From: Nitrospira sp.
Lineage (GTDB): Bacteria > Nitrospirota > Nitrospiria > Nitrospirales > Nitrospiraceae
Length of the DNA: 64,000 bases
Reading direction: 5' to 3'
NCBI GenBank assembly: GCA_023248215.1
Contig: JAHFEW010000001.1
Span: forward strand, 62,001-126,000
A program made the translations under genes and the position numbers. A model generated the notes under the pieces. That model did not search any database and was not told where the DNA came from. It was given only the letters and a program-made list of their open reading frames with translations. Below are positions 1 to 9,177 of this stretch, piece by piece (the first letter of the stretch is position 1; every line of letters starts with the position of its first letter).

Positions 1-2
1 CG

Positions 3-506
3 TCGGAACTGACGGCGATCCGGTCGCTCGGCGGGACCCTGCCGTCTCATGTGCGGATCATTCAACCGGACAGCCGCATGAGTACCCTCTCCCTCTACTC
101 CGTGATGGACTACTGTGTGACGGTGCGAGGCACCGTTGGGATCGAGGCGGCCAGTTTGGGGATTTCCGTGCTGACGGCTGGCACGGGGCGGTACGACCGG
201 CTTGGGTTCACCATCGACTCCGACTCGAAGGCTCAGTATCTGAATCGTCTCGCGCACATTCAGGAGATTCCTTCTCTTTCGGCCGATCAGCGGGGTCTTG
301 CCGAACGGTTTGCTCATGGAGTGTTCGTCTTACGACCCTTTAGTCTGCATACGGTTACCTTGGAGTACCAGCGTGATGCCAAGGCGACCTTGCGATCCAG
401 GGTGTGCCTGCCGAAGGGGCAGGATGTGCGGGCCGCGACGGATCTCTGCGCCCTGGCGGATTGGATCCGAAGTGGAGAAGAAGATTTTCTCGCGTCGCAT
501 ACGTAA
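3..506 (+). CDS. Capsule polysaccharide biosynthesis/export protein, KpsC-like, C-terminal part
   Basis: The reading frame is open from the window edge to TAA at 504-506, so only the C-terminal 167 residues are seen and the true start lies upstream. The stretch with VTVRGTVGIEAASLG, followed by a GRYD..GFT segment, resembles the conserved C-terminal core of Capsule_synth (KpsC/KpsS) proteins, which add the Kdo linker to lipid acceptors of capsules. Only the end is visible, so substrate is unknown. It lies directly upstream of the amidotransferase and glycosyltransferase run, consistent with one polysaccharide locus. Alternative: another GT-B-fold sugar transferase. Confidence 0.6.
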   Translation, partial: SELTAIRSLGGTLPSHVRIIQPDSRMSTLSLYSVMDYCVTVRGTVGIEAASLGISVLTAGTGRYDRLGFTIDSDSKAQYLNRLAHIQEIPSLSADQRGLAERFAHGVFVLRPFSLHTVTLEYQRDAKATLRSRVCLPKGQDVRAATDLCALADWIRSGEEDFLASHT

Positions 507-554
507 GTCCATTCAACGATATTGCCTCCGCACTCATTCGGTGAGGTCGTCGTC

Positions 555-2516
555 ATGTGTGGCATAGCCGGGATGGTGGGATCAGGTGCCGCGGAACGGG
601 TGCGGGTTATGACGGACGCGCTCATTCATCGCGGGCCGGATGAGGGAGGGTACTATGACGATCCCTCGTCCGACCTGTGCCTGGGCATGCGGCGACTCAG
701 CATCCTCGATCTCGAACATGGGCACCAGCCGATGGCGAACCGGGATCAATCCGTCTGGATCGTCTATAACGGCGAGATTTTCAATTCACCGGATTTGCGG
801 CGCCAACTGGAACTGCACGACCACCGGTTCGTGACGGCGAATTCCGATACGGAAACGCTGCTTCAGCTGTACGACGAGAAGCAGGAGGATATGTTGGCGG
901 ATCTGAACGGCATGTTCGCCTTCGTGTTGTACGACAAGAAGCGCAACCTGTTGTTCGGGGCGCGTGACCGGCTCGGCATCAAGCCGTTGTACTATGCCGG
1001 GACGCCGGCGGGCTTTGCGTTTGCGTCGGAGTTGAAGAGTCTGCTGACGCTGTCCGGGATTGCGCGCGATCTCGATCCTGCCAGCCTCTATCACTATCTG
1101 ACGCTGCGGTTCGTTCCTGGGACGTCCTCCATGGTGAAGGGGGTCTCCCGCCTTGCGCCGGGGCACTGGTTTCGTTACGAGTTGGGAACAGGCCGGCTCA
1201 AGACCCATTGTTATTGGCGGCCCTCCTTTGCCCCGCTGGAAGGTCGTTCGGTTACGGAATGGAGCGAGATCGTGCGTTCGGAGCTGCGGGCCGCTGTGCA
1301 GCGCTGGAGTCTCAGCGATGTGCCGATCGGTTGTTCGTTGTCCGGCGGGTTGGATTCCTCCAGCATCGTCGGGCTGCTCGCAGAGGCGGGCCATCCGCAA
1401 CTCAAAACCTACTCGCTGGGGTTTGTCGGTGAAGGGACCGAGTCTCTCGACGAACTGCCGCTGGCGAGAAAAGTGGCTGAACGCTGGGGGACCGACCATC
1501 ATGAGCTGGTTCTGCAGCCCCACGATCTGCTCCGTGACTTGCTCAAAATGGTCTGGTACTTGGATGAGCCGTACGGCGGAGGGCTGCCCTCCTGGTATGT
1601 CTTTCAGTTCATGCATCGGGATGTCAAAGTCGGCATGACGGGAACCGGTGGCGACGAATTATTCGGAGACTACGGACGTTATATTGGATTGGAGCGACAG
1701 ATTGCCGGCCGACAGGCAGGAACCGAAGCGCCCCCTGTTCCGGCTTGGATGGAGACCTGCTGGCCGCTCGTCTCTTCGCTGGTCGATCGGCTTCCGCATG
1801 GAGTCGGCGGGTTGCGGTCGAGAGAGCGGTGGCGCAACTGGCCCATGGTCGGGCGCGATCCGTTCACGTGGGACTATGTGCATGCGTTCTATTATTTCTC
1901 CGACGCCATGAAGCGGAGCGACGTATTGGCGGACCAAGCCGACGGGGTACCGGTTCAGGACACGACTGAGTTGTTGCGGGACTATTACCGTCAATCGAAC
2001 AGCGCGCAGCCGCGGGATGCGCTGATGCAACTGGCGATGCGAACCCAGTTGCCGGAAGAGTTTCTCTTTATGACCGATCGTTTTTCCATGGCGCATTCGC
2101 TGGAAGCGCGGGTGCCGTTTCTGGATCATGCCTTCGTCGAGCTGGTGATGCGCATTCCGTCGCAGATTCGCACCAAGCCGGGTGATCCTAAGTACTTGCT
2201 GCGACAGGCGGTTCGAGATTTACTTCCGGATGAACTGCTCCAGGCGCCCAAACGCGGGTTTGTGATCCCGACGGCACAATGGCTGCGTGGTCCCCTGCGT
2301 CCCTTGGCCGAACGGTTATTGGCGCCGAAACGGCTGGCTGATCAGGGACTTTTCCGACCCGAGTTTTATGCGCGGTTTGTCCACCCCCATCTCGAAGGAC
2401 AGGCGGACTCTCATCCCCAAGTCTGGACCGCCCTCATGTTTCAGATTTGGCACAGTCTGTATATCGAACAGGCCCTCACGGATTGCCCGAGGTTTTCCTG
2501 GCAGGACTTGTGTTAG
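555..2516 (+). CDS. asnB: Asparagine synthase-type glutamine-hydrolysing amidotransferase
   Basis: 653 residues. The start at ATG 555 places Cys2 (MCGIAG) as the N-terminal nucleophile after Met removal; the frame stays open further upstream but that would bury the Cys. Residues 1 to about 210 form the class II glutaminase domain. The synthase domain carries the PP-loop SGGLDSS at about 263-269. The family converts aspartate to asparagine with glutamine and ATP, but many homologues sit in exopolysaccharide clusters where they are thought to amidate sugars or peptides. Its position inside the glycan locus favours that kind of role; the acceptor cannot be read from sequence. Confidence 0.88.
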   Translation: MCGIAGMVGSGAAERVRVMTDALIHRGPDEGGYYDDPSSDLCLGMRRLSILDLEHGHQPMANRDQSVWIVYNGEIFNSPDLRRQLELHDHRFVTANSDTETLLQLYDEKQEDMLADLNGMFAFVLYDKKRNLLFGARDRLGIKPLYYAGTPAGFAFASELKSLLTLSGIARDLDPASLYHYLTLRFVPGTSSMVKGVSRLAPGHWFRYELGTGRLKTHCYWRPSFAPLEGRSVTEWSEIVRSELRAAVQRWSLSDVPIGCSLSGGLDSSSIVGLLAEAGHPQLKTYSLGFVGEGTESLDELPLARKVAERWGTDHHELVLQPHDLLRDLLKMVWYLDEPYGGGLPSWYVFQFMHRDVKVGMTGTGGDELFGDYGRYIGLERQIAGRQAGTEAPPVPAWMETCWPLVSSLVDRLPHGVGGLRSRERWRNWPMVGRDPFTWDYVHAFYYFSDAMKRSDVLADQADGVPVQDTTELLRDYYRQSNSAQPRDALMQLAMRTQLPEEFLFMTDRFSMAHSLEARVPFLDHAFVELVMRIPSQIRTKPGDPKYLLRQAVRDLLPDELLQAPKRGFVIPTAQWLRGPLRPLAERLLAPKRLADQGLFRPEFYARFVHPHLEGQADSHPQVWTALMFQIWHSLYIEQALTDCPRFSWQDLC

Positions 2517-2598
2517 CAATACTGATAGACCAATCTTGGACATTGAGTTGTTCGATGTGGATCTGTTTGTATGATGGAGAAGGGAGCGTTAAGAGTCC

Positions 2599-3600
2599 AT
2601 GCGTCGGGAGCACATCTCTGAATTAGTATGCGTCGGGGGGCCACACAAACTGGATTTGATGGAGGGCGCGGTCCAAGATCAGGGAGAGATAAAAACCGGA
2701 GAGTTAGTCTGCTCGGCTGACTGTCCGCCTGTGCCGATCCGCAGGTTTGTGCCTCGGTTTGTTCCGAACAGCGGCTATTCCGCAAGCTTCGGCGAGCAGT
2801 GGAATCGTTTCCGCCGAACGCAGATCGATAAGTTCAATGGAACGACCTTGTCAAGGGAGCGATTTTACAGCGGGACGGGATGGTCGCCCGCCGAACTCAA
2901 AGGCGCCAAGATTCTGGAGGCAGGGTGCGGTGCCGGACGGTTTACTCAGATCATGCTGGATGCCGGTGCGCACGTATACTCAGTCGACCTCAGCTCCGCC
3001 GTCGACGCCTGTATGGCCAACAATGGGCCTCGTGAGAACTTGTGCGTCGTACAGGCCGATCTCTGTCGGATTCCCTTTCGGCACCATTCGTTCGACAAGG
3101 TGTTCTGTTACGGGGTCTTACAGCATACGCCTGATCCGCGTGACTCCTTCATGAGTCTTGTGCCATTTTTGAAACCGGGCGGTGACCTCGCAATTGATGT
3201 CTACCTGAAGGGGTGGGCGTTGGAGCCATATAAGAGTAAGTATCTGTATCGGCCCCTTACGACACGAATGCCTCGTCGCCTTCTGTTTCGATTTCTACAG
3301 TGGTACATCCCTAAATGGCTTCCGGTTGATACCTTCATCAAGCGTCTTCCGGTCGTGGGCCGGTTGCTGAGCATGGTGATTCCGTGCTGGAATTACAGCT
3401 ACCTGCCGTTGTCTCAACAGCAACGGGTCGAGTGGGGAATCCTCGACACCTTTGACGCCTTGGCCCCCACGTATGATTACCCGCAGACTCCCGAGACGGT
3501 CGTCGAGTGGTTCATGAGTGCCGGATTGGCCGATGTTCGAGTTCGAGTGGGCGGCAACGGAGTGTTGGGAAACGGGAAGGCGCGGCCTCTGACGGTCTAA
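2599..3600 (+). CDS. Class I SAM-dependent methyltransferase
   Basis: 333 residues. SAM-binding motif I (LEAGCGAGRF) lies at about 106-115, and a later FCYGVLQHTPDP stretch matches the post-motif III region of Methyltransf_11/25 enzymes. The N-terminal 70 residues contain a CP..RRFVPRFV segment seen in sugar-cluster methyltransferases. The C-terminal third (from about 210) is less conserved and partly hydrophobic. The ATG at 2599 lacks a well-spaced Shine-Dalgarno, so a start at 2659 is possible. Likely methylates a sugar or lipid-linked intermediate in this locus; the substrate is unknown. Confidence 0.8.
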   Translation: MRREHISELVCVGGPHKLDLMEGAVQDQGEIKTGELVCSADCPPVPIRRFVPRFVPNSGYSASFGEQWNRFRRTQIDKFNGTTLSRERFYSGTGWSPAELKGAKILEAGCGAGRFTQIMLDAGAHVYSVDLSSAVDACMANNGPRENLCVVQADLCRIPFRHHSFDKVFCYGVLQHTPDPRDSFMSLVPFLKPGGDLAIDVYLKGWALEPYKSKYLYRPLTTRMPRRLLFRFLQWYIPKWLPVDTFIKRLPVVGRLLSMVIPCWNYSYLPLSQQQRVEWGILDTFDALAPTYDYPQTPETVVEWFMSAGLADVRVRVGGNGVLGNGKARPLTV

Positions 3601-3609
3601 CGGACCGAC

Positions 3610-4845
3610 ATGAACATTCTTCATCTCAGTACCGAATACAACCTGGGCGGGTCCGGCCGGGCAGCCTATCGTATTCACTCCAGCCTGATTCAGCGGGGCC
3701 ACATCTCCCGCATGCTGGTCTCAGGGAAGGTGCTTGGAGCGCCCGACGCCGGACCAATTTGGGGAACCCTGCCTTGGCGAGCGGCGGATTGGCTGGCGCG
3801 CCGAACGACCGATGCGTTGAGTCTCCAGTATCTCTTCTTGCCGTCGTCTTGGAAGCTGCTCGGGCACCCCTGGTTTCGCGCGGCTGACGTGGTTCAGTTG
3901 TATAACACGCACGGAGGATATTTCAGTCACTCCGTGCTGGGAGTCGCCAGCCGGCGCAAACCATTCGTATGGCGGCTGTCGGACATGTGGCCCCTGACGG
4001 GCCATTGCTGTTACTCCTATGACTGCGACCGGTGGACAACCGGCTGTGGTGCCTGCCCGCTGCTGGCTGATGATCCGGCCTTGAAGACGGACCGGACGGC
4101 GCTGCTGTGGCGATTGAAGCAACGCATTTATGCCCGTGCGAACGTCACCCTGGTGGCCCCGTCGCGATGGATCGCCGGCCTTGCCAAACAGAGCCCGCTT
4201 GTAGGGCATTGGCCGGTGGAGATGATTCCGAACGGCCTGGACTTGAGTGTGTTTCGACCGATCAGCCGGGCGGCTGCGCGGGAAGTCTTGGGACTGCCGC
4301 AGGATGAGCAGGTGGTCTTGTTCAGTTCGGTGGAAACCCACGCCTACCGAAAGGGCGGAACGTTCGTGACCGAGGCCGTGAATATGCTCAAGGGAAAGAC
4401 GCGCAAACCCTTTCGCCTCTTGGTGGCCGGCAACCGCGCGCGCGAGTGGGAGACTGCCGTCGGTGTCCCCGTGACCGCAGTCGATATGGTGAAAGACGAC
4501 CAATTGTTGGCGACGCTCTATTCGGCGGCGGATGTCTTTGTCCATCCCGCTCTGGCCGATAACCTACCGAACGGCGTGTTGGAAAGCCTGGCTTGCGGAA
4601 CACCGGTGGTGGCGTTCGATGTCGGCGGAGTGGGAGAAGCCGTGCGTCCGATGGAGACGGGCTATCTCGCGCGTTGCAAGGATGCGGCTGATCTCGCGCA
4701 AGGAATGGCCCGTCTTCTGGATGATCCTGAACTTCGCCGCCGACTGAGCGGCCGTTGCCGCGAAATTGCGGAGGCCGAGTATGACATGGGCCTGCAAGCG
4801 AAGCGGTTCGAGGAGTTGTATCGGACTGTGATCCATGCCCGCTAG
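3610..4845 (+). CDS. Glycosyltransferase family 4 with N-terminal cysteine cluster
   Basis: 411 residues. Begins MNILHLSTEYNLGGSGRAAY, the usual acceptor-side Rossmann start of GT4 enzymes. A cysteine-rich patch at about 132-150 (GHCCYSYDCDRWTTGCGACP) follows DMWPLT; this patch recurs in exopolysaccharide GT4 enzymes. The donor-side domain has VETHAYRKGG and, at about 319-340, the E-rich nucleotide-sugar loop NGVLESLACGTPVVAFDVGG. It starts 10 nt after the methyltransferase stop and so is very likely co-transcribed. Predicted to add one sugar to the lipid-linked repeat unit on the cytoplasmic face; specificity is unknown. Confidence 0.87.
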   Translation: MNILHLSTEYNLGGSGRAAYRIHSSLIQRGHISRMLVSGKVLGAPDAGPIWGTLPWRAADWLARRTTDALSLQYLFLPSSWKLLGHPWFRAADVVQLYNTHGGYFSHSVLGVASRRKPFVWRLSDMWPLTGHCCYSYDCDRWTTGCGACPLLADDPALKTDRTALLWRLKQRIYARANVTLVAPSRWIAGLAKQSPLVGHWPVEMIPNGLDLSVFRPISRAAAREVLGLPQDEQVVLFSSVETHAYRKGGTFVTEAVNMLKGKTRKPFRLLVAGNRAREWETAVGVPVTAVDMVKDDQLLATLYSAADVFVHPALADNLPNGVLESLACGTPVVAFDVGGVGEAVRPMETGYLARCKDAADLAQGMARLLDDPELRRRLSGRCREIAEAEYDMGLQAKRFEELYRTVIHAR

Positions 4846-4851
4846 AGTTTC

Positions 4852-5715
4852 ATGGGACGAAAAGGCGTGGCGGCGAGGACGCCGGGCATGAGTTTTTCGG
4901 AGACATCCTATGGGATCGTGAAGCGGCTGCAGACCATTGAAGCCTGGACGGCGGCGGTCGCGCAGCGCTTGGGAAAAACGTCGCTCTCCATTCTCGACTA
5001 TGGCTGTGGCACCGGCGATCATGTGACCTATCCCTTGGCCTGCCGAGGCCATCGCGTGTTGGGAGTAGACTTTCACGAAGCCTCCATCACCGAGGCCTCG
5101 CGCAGATATCGGTTGCCGAACCTCTCGTTTCAAACGGCGGAGATTGACGAGTTGCTGAAACAGGGGCAGCAGTTCGATCTCGTCGTCTGTTCCGAGGTGC
5201 TTGAGCACCTTCACGAGCCGCTGCATTTTCTGGAAACAGTCAGTCGATTGCTGCGTGCAGGAGGCGGTCTCATCATCACAACCCCGAACGGGTATGGGTC
5301 GTTCGAATGGTTGACGAGTCTGCAGAAGGCGCTTGATCGGGTGGGGTTGCATGGATTCTTTCGCCAGGTCGCCCATGTGTGCCTGGGGAGGAAAACCGGT
5401 GGGCGTACGGCACCTACCTCAGCAGGAGGGGAGGGGACGGTCCCATCCGCCGGATTCTTGAACATGGACTCGAGGCACGTGCAGTTCTTTCGGGTCGGCA
5501 GACTGGAAATGATGTTTTCGCAAAGCGGATTCAGTGTTCTGGAGCGACGCGCCCGGACGCTGCTCTGCGGTCCCTACGTGGATGTGTTGTTTCGCCTGGC
5601 GCCCTTCTCGCAGGCGTTGTGTCGCACGAACAACCGGTTGGCGGATGCGCTTCCGTTCGCATGGGCGGCCGATTGGATGTTTCTCCTCGAACGTCGAGAA
5701 AAGAGCGCGACGTGA
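4852..5715 (+). CDS. Class I SAM-dependent methyltransferase
   Basis: 287 residues. Motif I (ILDYGCGTGDH) at about 47-57, acidic VDFH at the end of the second strand, and LVVCSEVLEHLHEP matching the UbiE/Methyltransf_11 family. GLIITTPNGYGSFEW follows the usual pattern. The C-terminus is extended and has a hydrophobic stretch near 245-270. An in-frame ATG at 4888 is an alternative start. It lies 6 nt after the preceding GT4 gene and overlaps the next gene by four bases (GTGA), so coupled translation is likely. Substrate unknown; presumably a glycan component. Confidence 0.8.
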   Translation: MGRKGVAARTPGMSFSETSYGIVKRLQTIEAWTAAVAQRLGKTSLSILDYGCGTGDHVTYPLACRGHRVLGVDFHEASITEASRRYRLPNLSFQTAEIDELLKQGQQFDLVVCSEVLEHLHEPLHFLETVSRLLRAGGGLIITTPNGYGSFEWLTSLQKALDRVGLHGFFRQVAHVCLGRKTGGRTAPTSAGGEGTVPSAGFLNMDSRHVQFFRVGRLEMMFSQSGFSVLERRARTLLCGPYVDVLFRLAPFSQALCRTNNRLADALPFAWAADWMFLLERREKSAT

Positions 5716-7013
5716 GTGCTGAATTGCCGAGGGTTCTGGTTGTCACGTCCAACAACTTCAATCTGGTCAGCGGCGGCGGTATTACGCTGACGAATCTCTT
5801 TCGCGGGTGGCCTCACGACCGCCTGGCGAATCTTCACGAAGATGTGTTGCCGGAAGACCCTAGCGTCTGCCGCACCTTCTATCGGCTGACGGAGGAGGAG
5901 ATTCGATGGGTGTGGCCGTTTTCGCTGATACGCACCTGGTACGGGCGAAAGAAGCAGCAGGCAATTTCGTCTGGGGGTCCTGCGGCAGGCCCAGGTGGTC
6001 ACGGCTGGCTCAGTCGCGTGAAGCGCGTCCTGGGAGATGGGGCGCCGAAACGTGCGCGGTTGACCCCCGCGTTGATCGAGTGGGTTGAGACATTTCGACC
6101 GACCTTGCTCTATGGGTTTCTTGGCTCGCTGGAGCAAATCACCTTGATTCGGTCGTTGGCTGCACGGTTCAGCCTGCCGATGGTGGTGCACATGATGGAC
6201 GACTGGCCGGCGGTGTTGCACACGAGTGGCCTCTTGAGTCCGATCATGGGACCGCTGATCAGACAGGAGCTGAAGAGCGCGTTGAAAGAGGCGCGCGTGC
6301 GTTTGGCGATCTGCGACGAGATGTGTGACGAGTATCAGCGTCGCTACGGGTATGAATTTCGAGCGTTTCAAAATGCATTGGACTCAGCGCAGTGGTTGCC
6401 GCATGCACGGAAGGAGTGGCAGGCCGGTACCCCGTTCATGGTCCGGTATGTCGGCTCGATCGTTCCGGACGGCCAAAAGGAGAGCCTCAAGGATATTGCG
6501 AAGGCGGTGGCGGAGTTGTGGAAAGGAGGACGAAAGATTCACTTGCGGATCCATTCTCCTCGAACCGATGCCGACTACCTTCGAGGGTTGAATCTGCCTG
6601 CGGATGTCCTCTCCATCGAGGGGCCGCCGGATGCCGCACTCGTTCCGCGATTGCTTGCCTCGTCGGACCTGCTGCTGTTGCCGTACAACTTCGATGTGCG
6701 AAGTGCCCGCTATATTCGGCTCTCGCTTCCGACCAAGGCACCGGCCTATATGATATCCGCCACTCCGATTTTGGTGTATGCTCCGGCGGATGTGGCGACG
6801 GCACGGTATGCCGCACGCGAAGGATGGGCTTACGTAGTATCTGCCCAGGGGGAACAGGCGGTGACGACGGCGTTGACGTTGTTGATGGACGATTCGTCTC
6901 TGCGGGAACAGCTTGGGCGGCGAGCTCAGATCGTGGCGTTGGCGCGACACGATGCCGACAAGGTACGAACGGCTTTTTGGGATACCCTCGCGGCGGCTTC
7001 CAGACCGGCGTGA
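5712..7013 (+). CDS. Glycosyltransferase, GT4-like (GT-B fold)
   Basis: 433 residues. The frame is open upstream to 5379, but the GTG at 5712 overlaps the previous TGA (GTGA) and gives the expected N-terminus VLVVTSNNFNLVSGGGITL, so the longer version is rejected. HMMDDWP near 160 and a C-terminal glycosyltransferase lobe with VRYVGSIVPDGQKESL and LPTKAPAYMISATPILVYAP support a GT-B enzyme. The catalytic E-x7-E element is replaced by a KAPAYM-type loop, common in divergent EPS enzymes. Function is assigned only at family level. Confidence 0.75.
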   Translation: MSAELPRVLVVTSNNFNLVSGGGITLTNLFRGWPHDRLANLHEDVLPEDPSVCRTFYRLTEEEIRWVWPFSLIRTWYGRKKQQAISSGGPAAGPGGHGWLSRVKRVLGDGAPKRARLTPALIEWVETFRPTLLYGFLGSLEQITLIRSLAARFSLPMVVHMMDDWPAVLHTSGLLSPIMGPLIRQELKSALKEARVRLAICDEMCDEYQRRYGYEFRAFQNALDSAQWLPHARKEWQAGTPFMVRYVGSIVPDGQKESLKDIAKAVAELWKGGRKIHLRIHSPRTDADYLRGLNLPADVLSIEGPPDAALVPRLLASSDLLLLPYNFDVRSARYIRLSLPTKAPAYMISATPILVYAPADVATARYAAREGWAYVVSAQGEQAVTTALTLLMDDSSLREQLGRRAQIVALARHDADKVRTAFWDTLAAASRPA

Positions 7014-7080
7014 GGGGGGAATCCTGGCCGGAGGAGGGGAGCATAACCCCGTCAACCGGGAGATCGTGGTAGGAAGGGGC

Positions 7081-7929
7081 ATGATAGAGAAGGGTGGAGA
7101 CAACGGTATGCGAATAGCGCATGGATCCCCGGTGACGGAACAGGGCACTGCCACAGGGCGTTCCGAGTCATCCCAGAATGAGGGTGTCCGGCAATATTGG
7201 GATCAGGAAGCCTGCGGGACCTACAAGTCCGTCGTGGGTGCATTGCCGGAGCTGAGCCGCGAATGGTTCGCGCAGGTCGAGCAGCATCGGTATGCCATGG
7301 AGCCGTTTATCCATACGTTTGCGCAGTTTCCTGCGCATCGCGGCAAGACGATGCTCGAGGTCGGAGTGGGCGCCGGGACGGACCACCTGCAATGGGCTCG
7401 CGCCGGAGCGGTCTGTCACGGGGTGGATCTCACGCAACGCGCCATCGACACCACGCGGGCGCATCTGGCATTGCACGGGTTGAGTTCACTTTTGCAGCGG
7501 ATCGATGCCGAAACGTTGCCGTTTCCGGACGCCTCGTTCGATGTGGTCTACTCCTGGGGGGTGATTCATCATTCGGCCCATCCAGAACAGATCATCCGCG
7601 AAATCAGGCGGGTGCTCAAGCCGAACGGCACATTCATCGGGATGTTGTACGCCAGGCATTCCCTCGTGCTGTTCAAGCTCTGGATCAAACATGCCTTGCT
7701 GAAGGGAAGGCCCTGGAGATCATGGACGGAGTTGGTTGCGCATCACATGGAAAGCCCTGGGACCAAGGCCTATACCTTGCCGGAAGTACAGCGCTTGTGG
7801 TCCAAGTTTTCGTCTTGTGATACCAGGCAGATCCTGACTCCCTATGACGGCAACCGGTTTCCACGCTGGATGCGACGTCTGTTCCCGGATCGGTGGGGTT
7901 GGTTCATTGTCATCACGGCGCGGAAATAG
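7081..7929 (+). CDS. Class I SAM-dependent methyltransferase
   Basis: 282 residues. ATG 7081 is chosen because AGGAAGGGG lies just upstream at 7071-7079; the open frame extends to 6913 but overlaps the preceding gene without a ribosome site. Motif I (MLEVGVGAGTDH) is at about 91-102, then GVDLTQRAI, and DVVYSWGVIHHS is a strong Methyltransf_11 signature. The enzyme is related to methyltransferases that act on sugars or aglycones in polysaccharide clusters. It is the third methyltransferase in this locus, which suggests a heavily O-methylated product (inference). Confidence 0.82.
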   Translation: MIEKGGDNGMRIAHGSPVTEQGTATGRSESSQNEGVRQYWDQEACGTYKSVVGALPELSREWFAQVEQHRYAMEPFIHTFAQFPAHRGKTMLEVGVGAGTDHLQWARAGAVCHGVDLTQRAIDTTRAHLALHGLSSLLQRIDAETLPFPDASFDVVYSWGVIHHSAHPEQIIREIRRVLKPNGTFIGMLYARHSLVLFKLWIKHALLKGRPWRSWTELVAHHMESPGTKAYTLPEVQRLWSKFSSCDTRQILTPYDGNRFPRWMRRLFPDRWGWFIVITARK

Positions 7930-7972
7930 AGCCTCGCTGATTGACCGAATGGGTAGTCGCACAGGTGCATGA

Positions 7973-9160
7973 ATGAAACGAAAACGGTTGCTGATGGCCA
8001 CGTGCAACTACTGGAACTCTCCCTTTCAGGTCGGGAGTCACCACCTGGCCCGCGGCTTTGTGCGCGCCGGGTGGGAAGTCGCGTTCGTATCGGATCCGAT
8101 CTCGCCATGGCACCTGTTAGGCGGGCAAGCGAAGGATGTCCGGGAGCGGTACGATCTCTACCAGCACAATGGGACGACGGATTGTGATGGACATGTATGG
8201 GCCTATGTTCCTGGTGCCTTGCTCACTCCCCATAACAAACCTCTTCTGAGGACCCGATGGGTCGGTGAACGGTGGGCACAACTGAGCTGGCCGCGTCTGA
8301 TCGAGACCCTTCGCGCTCGGGGGTTTGGAGAGGTGGATCTGGTGTATTGCGATAGTGTCGCCCATGTCGGTTGGTTGAAGGAGATCGTCTGTCAGAAGTC
8401 GCTCTACCGGATCACGGATTGTCTCTCGGGGTTCACCAAGGCCACGCCCGTCGCTCTGAATCTGGAGAGGGAACTGGCCGGGTCGGTGGATCTGGTGGTC
8501 TATGCTGCGAGGAGTCTGGAAGAGTATGTGAAGGCCCTGCTGCCGAAGTCCATGGCCTATCTTCCCAATGCCGTGAACTATGCGCATTTCAACGCAGGTC
8601 CCTATCCTGCTCCGCCTGAATATGCGGCTATCGCACGTCCGATCGCGATTTACGTCGGGGCGATGGATGTCTGGTTCGATTACCGCTTGATGGATGAAGT
8701 GGTAGCCCGATTGCCGGATGTCTCGTTTGTCTTGATCGGACCGGATGAGTTGGCCAAGCAACGGTTGCGCGCACGTCCCAATCTCCACCTGCTCGGCCGG
8801 CGCGCGTATCGCGACCTGCCTGCATACCTGCACCACGCCGACGTCGGATTGATTCCATTCGATGTGGCAAATCACGCGGAGCTGGTGAGAAGTATTCATC
8901 CCTTGAAGCTCTACGAGTATTTTGCCTGCGGCTTGCCGGTTGTGGCGGTGGAGTGGGAAGAACTGACCTACCTCAAAAGCCCCGCGCACTTGTGCCGTGG
9001 GACCGAGGACTTTGTTCTCGCGATCGAGCGGGCGCTCTCGAACCGTTTCGCGAAGACGGAGCTACAGTCGTACGCTGCGGCTCATGATTGGGGCCAGCGG
9101 GTGGCGACTCTCCTCTCTCACCTGGGCCACCCCATGGAGCAAGAGCGTGGAGGCTGGTGA
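7973..9160 (+). CDS. Glycosyltransferase, GT1/GT4-like
   Basis: 395 residues. The N-terminus MATCNYWNSPFQVGSHHLA and a Rossmann-like first lobe are followed by YLPNAVNYAHF at about 195-205 and IAIYVGAMDVWFDYRLMDEV, the typical domain crossover of GT4-like enzymes. HPLKLYEYFACGLPVVAVEW near 320 is the donor-binding loop. The start ATG 7973 is the first good one after the preceding gene (43-nt gap). Its stop overlaps the possible GTG start of the next gene. Predicted cytoplasmic sugar transfer to the lipid-linked unit; sugar unknown. Confidence 0.8.
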   Translation: MKRKRLLMATCNYWNSPFQVGSHHLARGFVRAGWEVAFVSDPISPWHLLGGQAKDVRERYDLYQHNGTTDCDGHVWAYVPGALLTPHNKPLLRTRWVGERWAQLSWPRLIETLRARGFGEVDLVYCDSVAHVGWLKEIVCQKSLYRITDCLSGFTKATPVALNLERELAGSVDLVVYAARSLEEYVKALLPKSMAYLPNAVNYAHFNAGPYPAPPEYAAIARPIAIYVGAMDVWFDYRLMDEVVARLPDVSFVLIGPDELAKQRLRARPNLHLLGRRAYRDLPAYLHHADVGLIPFDVANHAELVRSIHPLKLYEYFACGLPVVAVEWEELTYLKSPAHLCRGTEDFVLAIERALSNRFAKTELQSYAAAHDWGQRVATLLSHLGHPMEQERGGW

Positions 9161-9177
9161 CGATCGATGGAGCGCCT

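Noticed and set aside
5379-5711. N-terminal extension of the glycosyltransferase starting at 5712
   Set aside because: It reads out of frame through the conserved methyltransferase and has no start support; the GTGA overlap start fits better.
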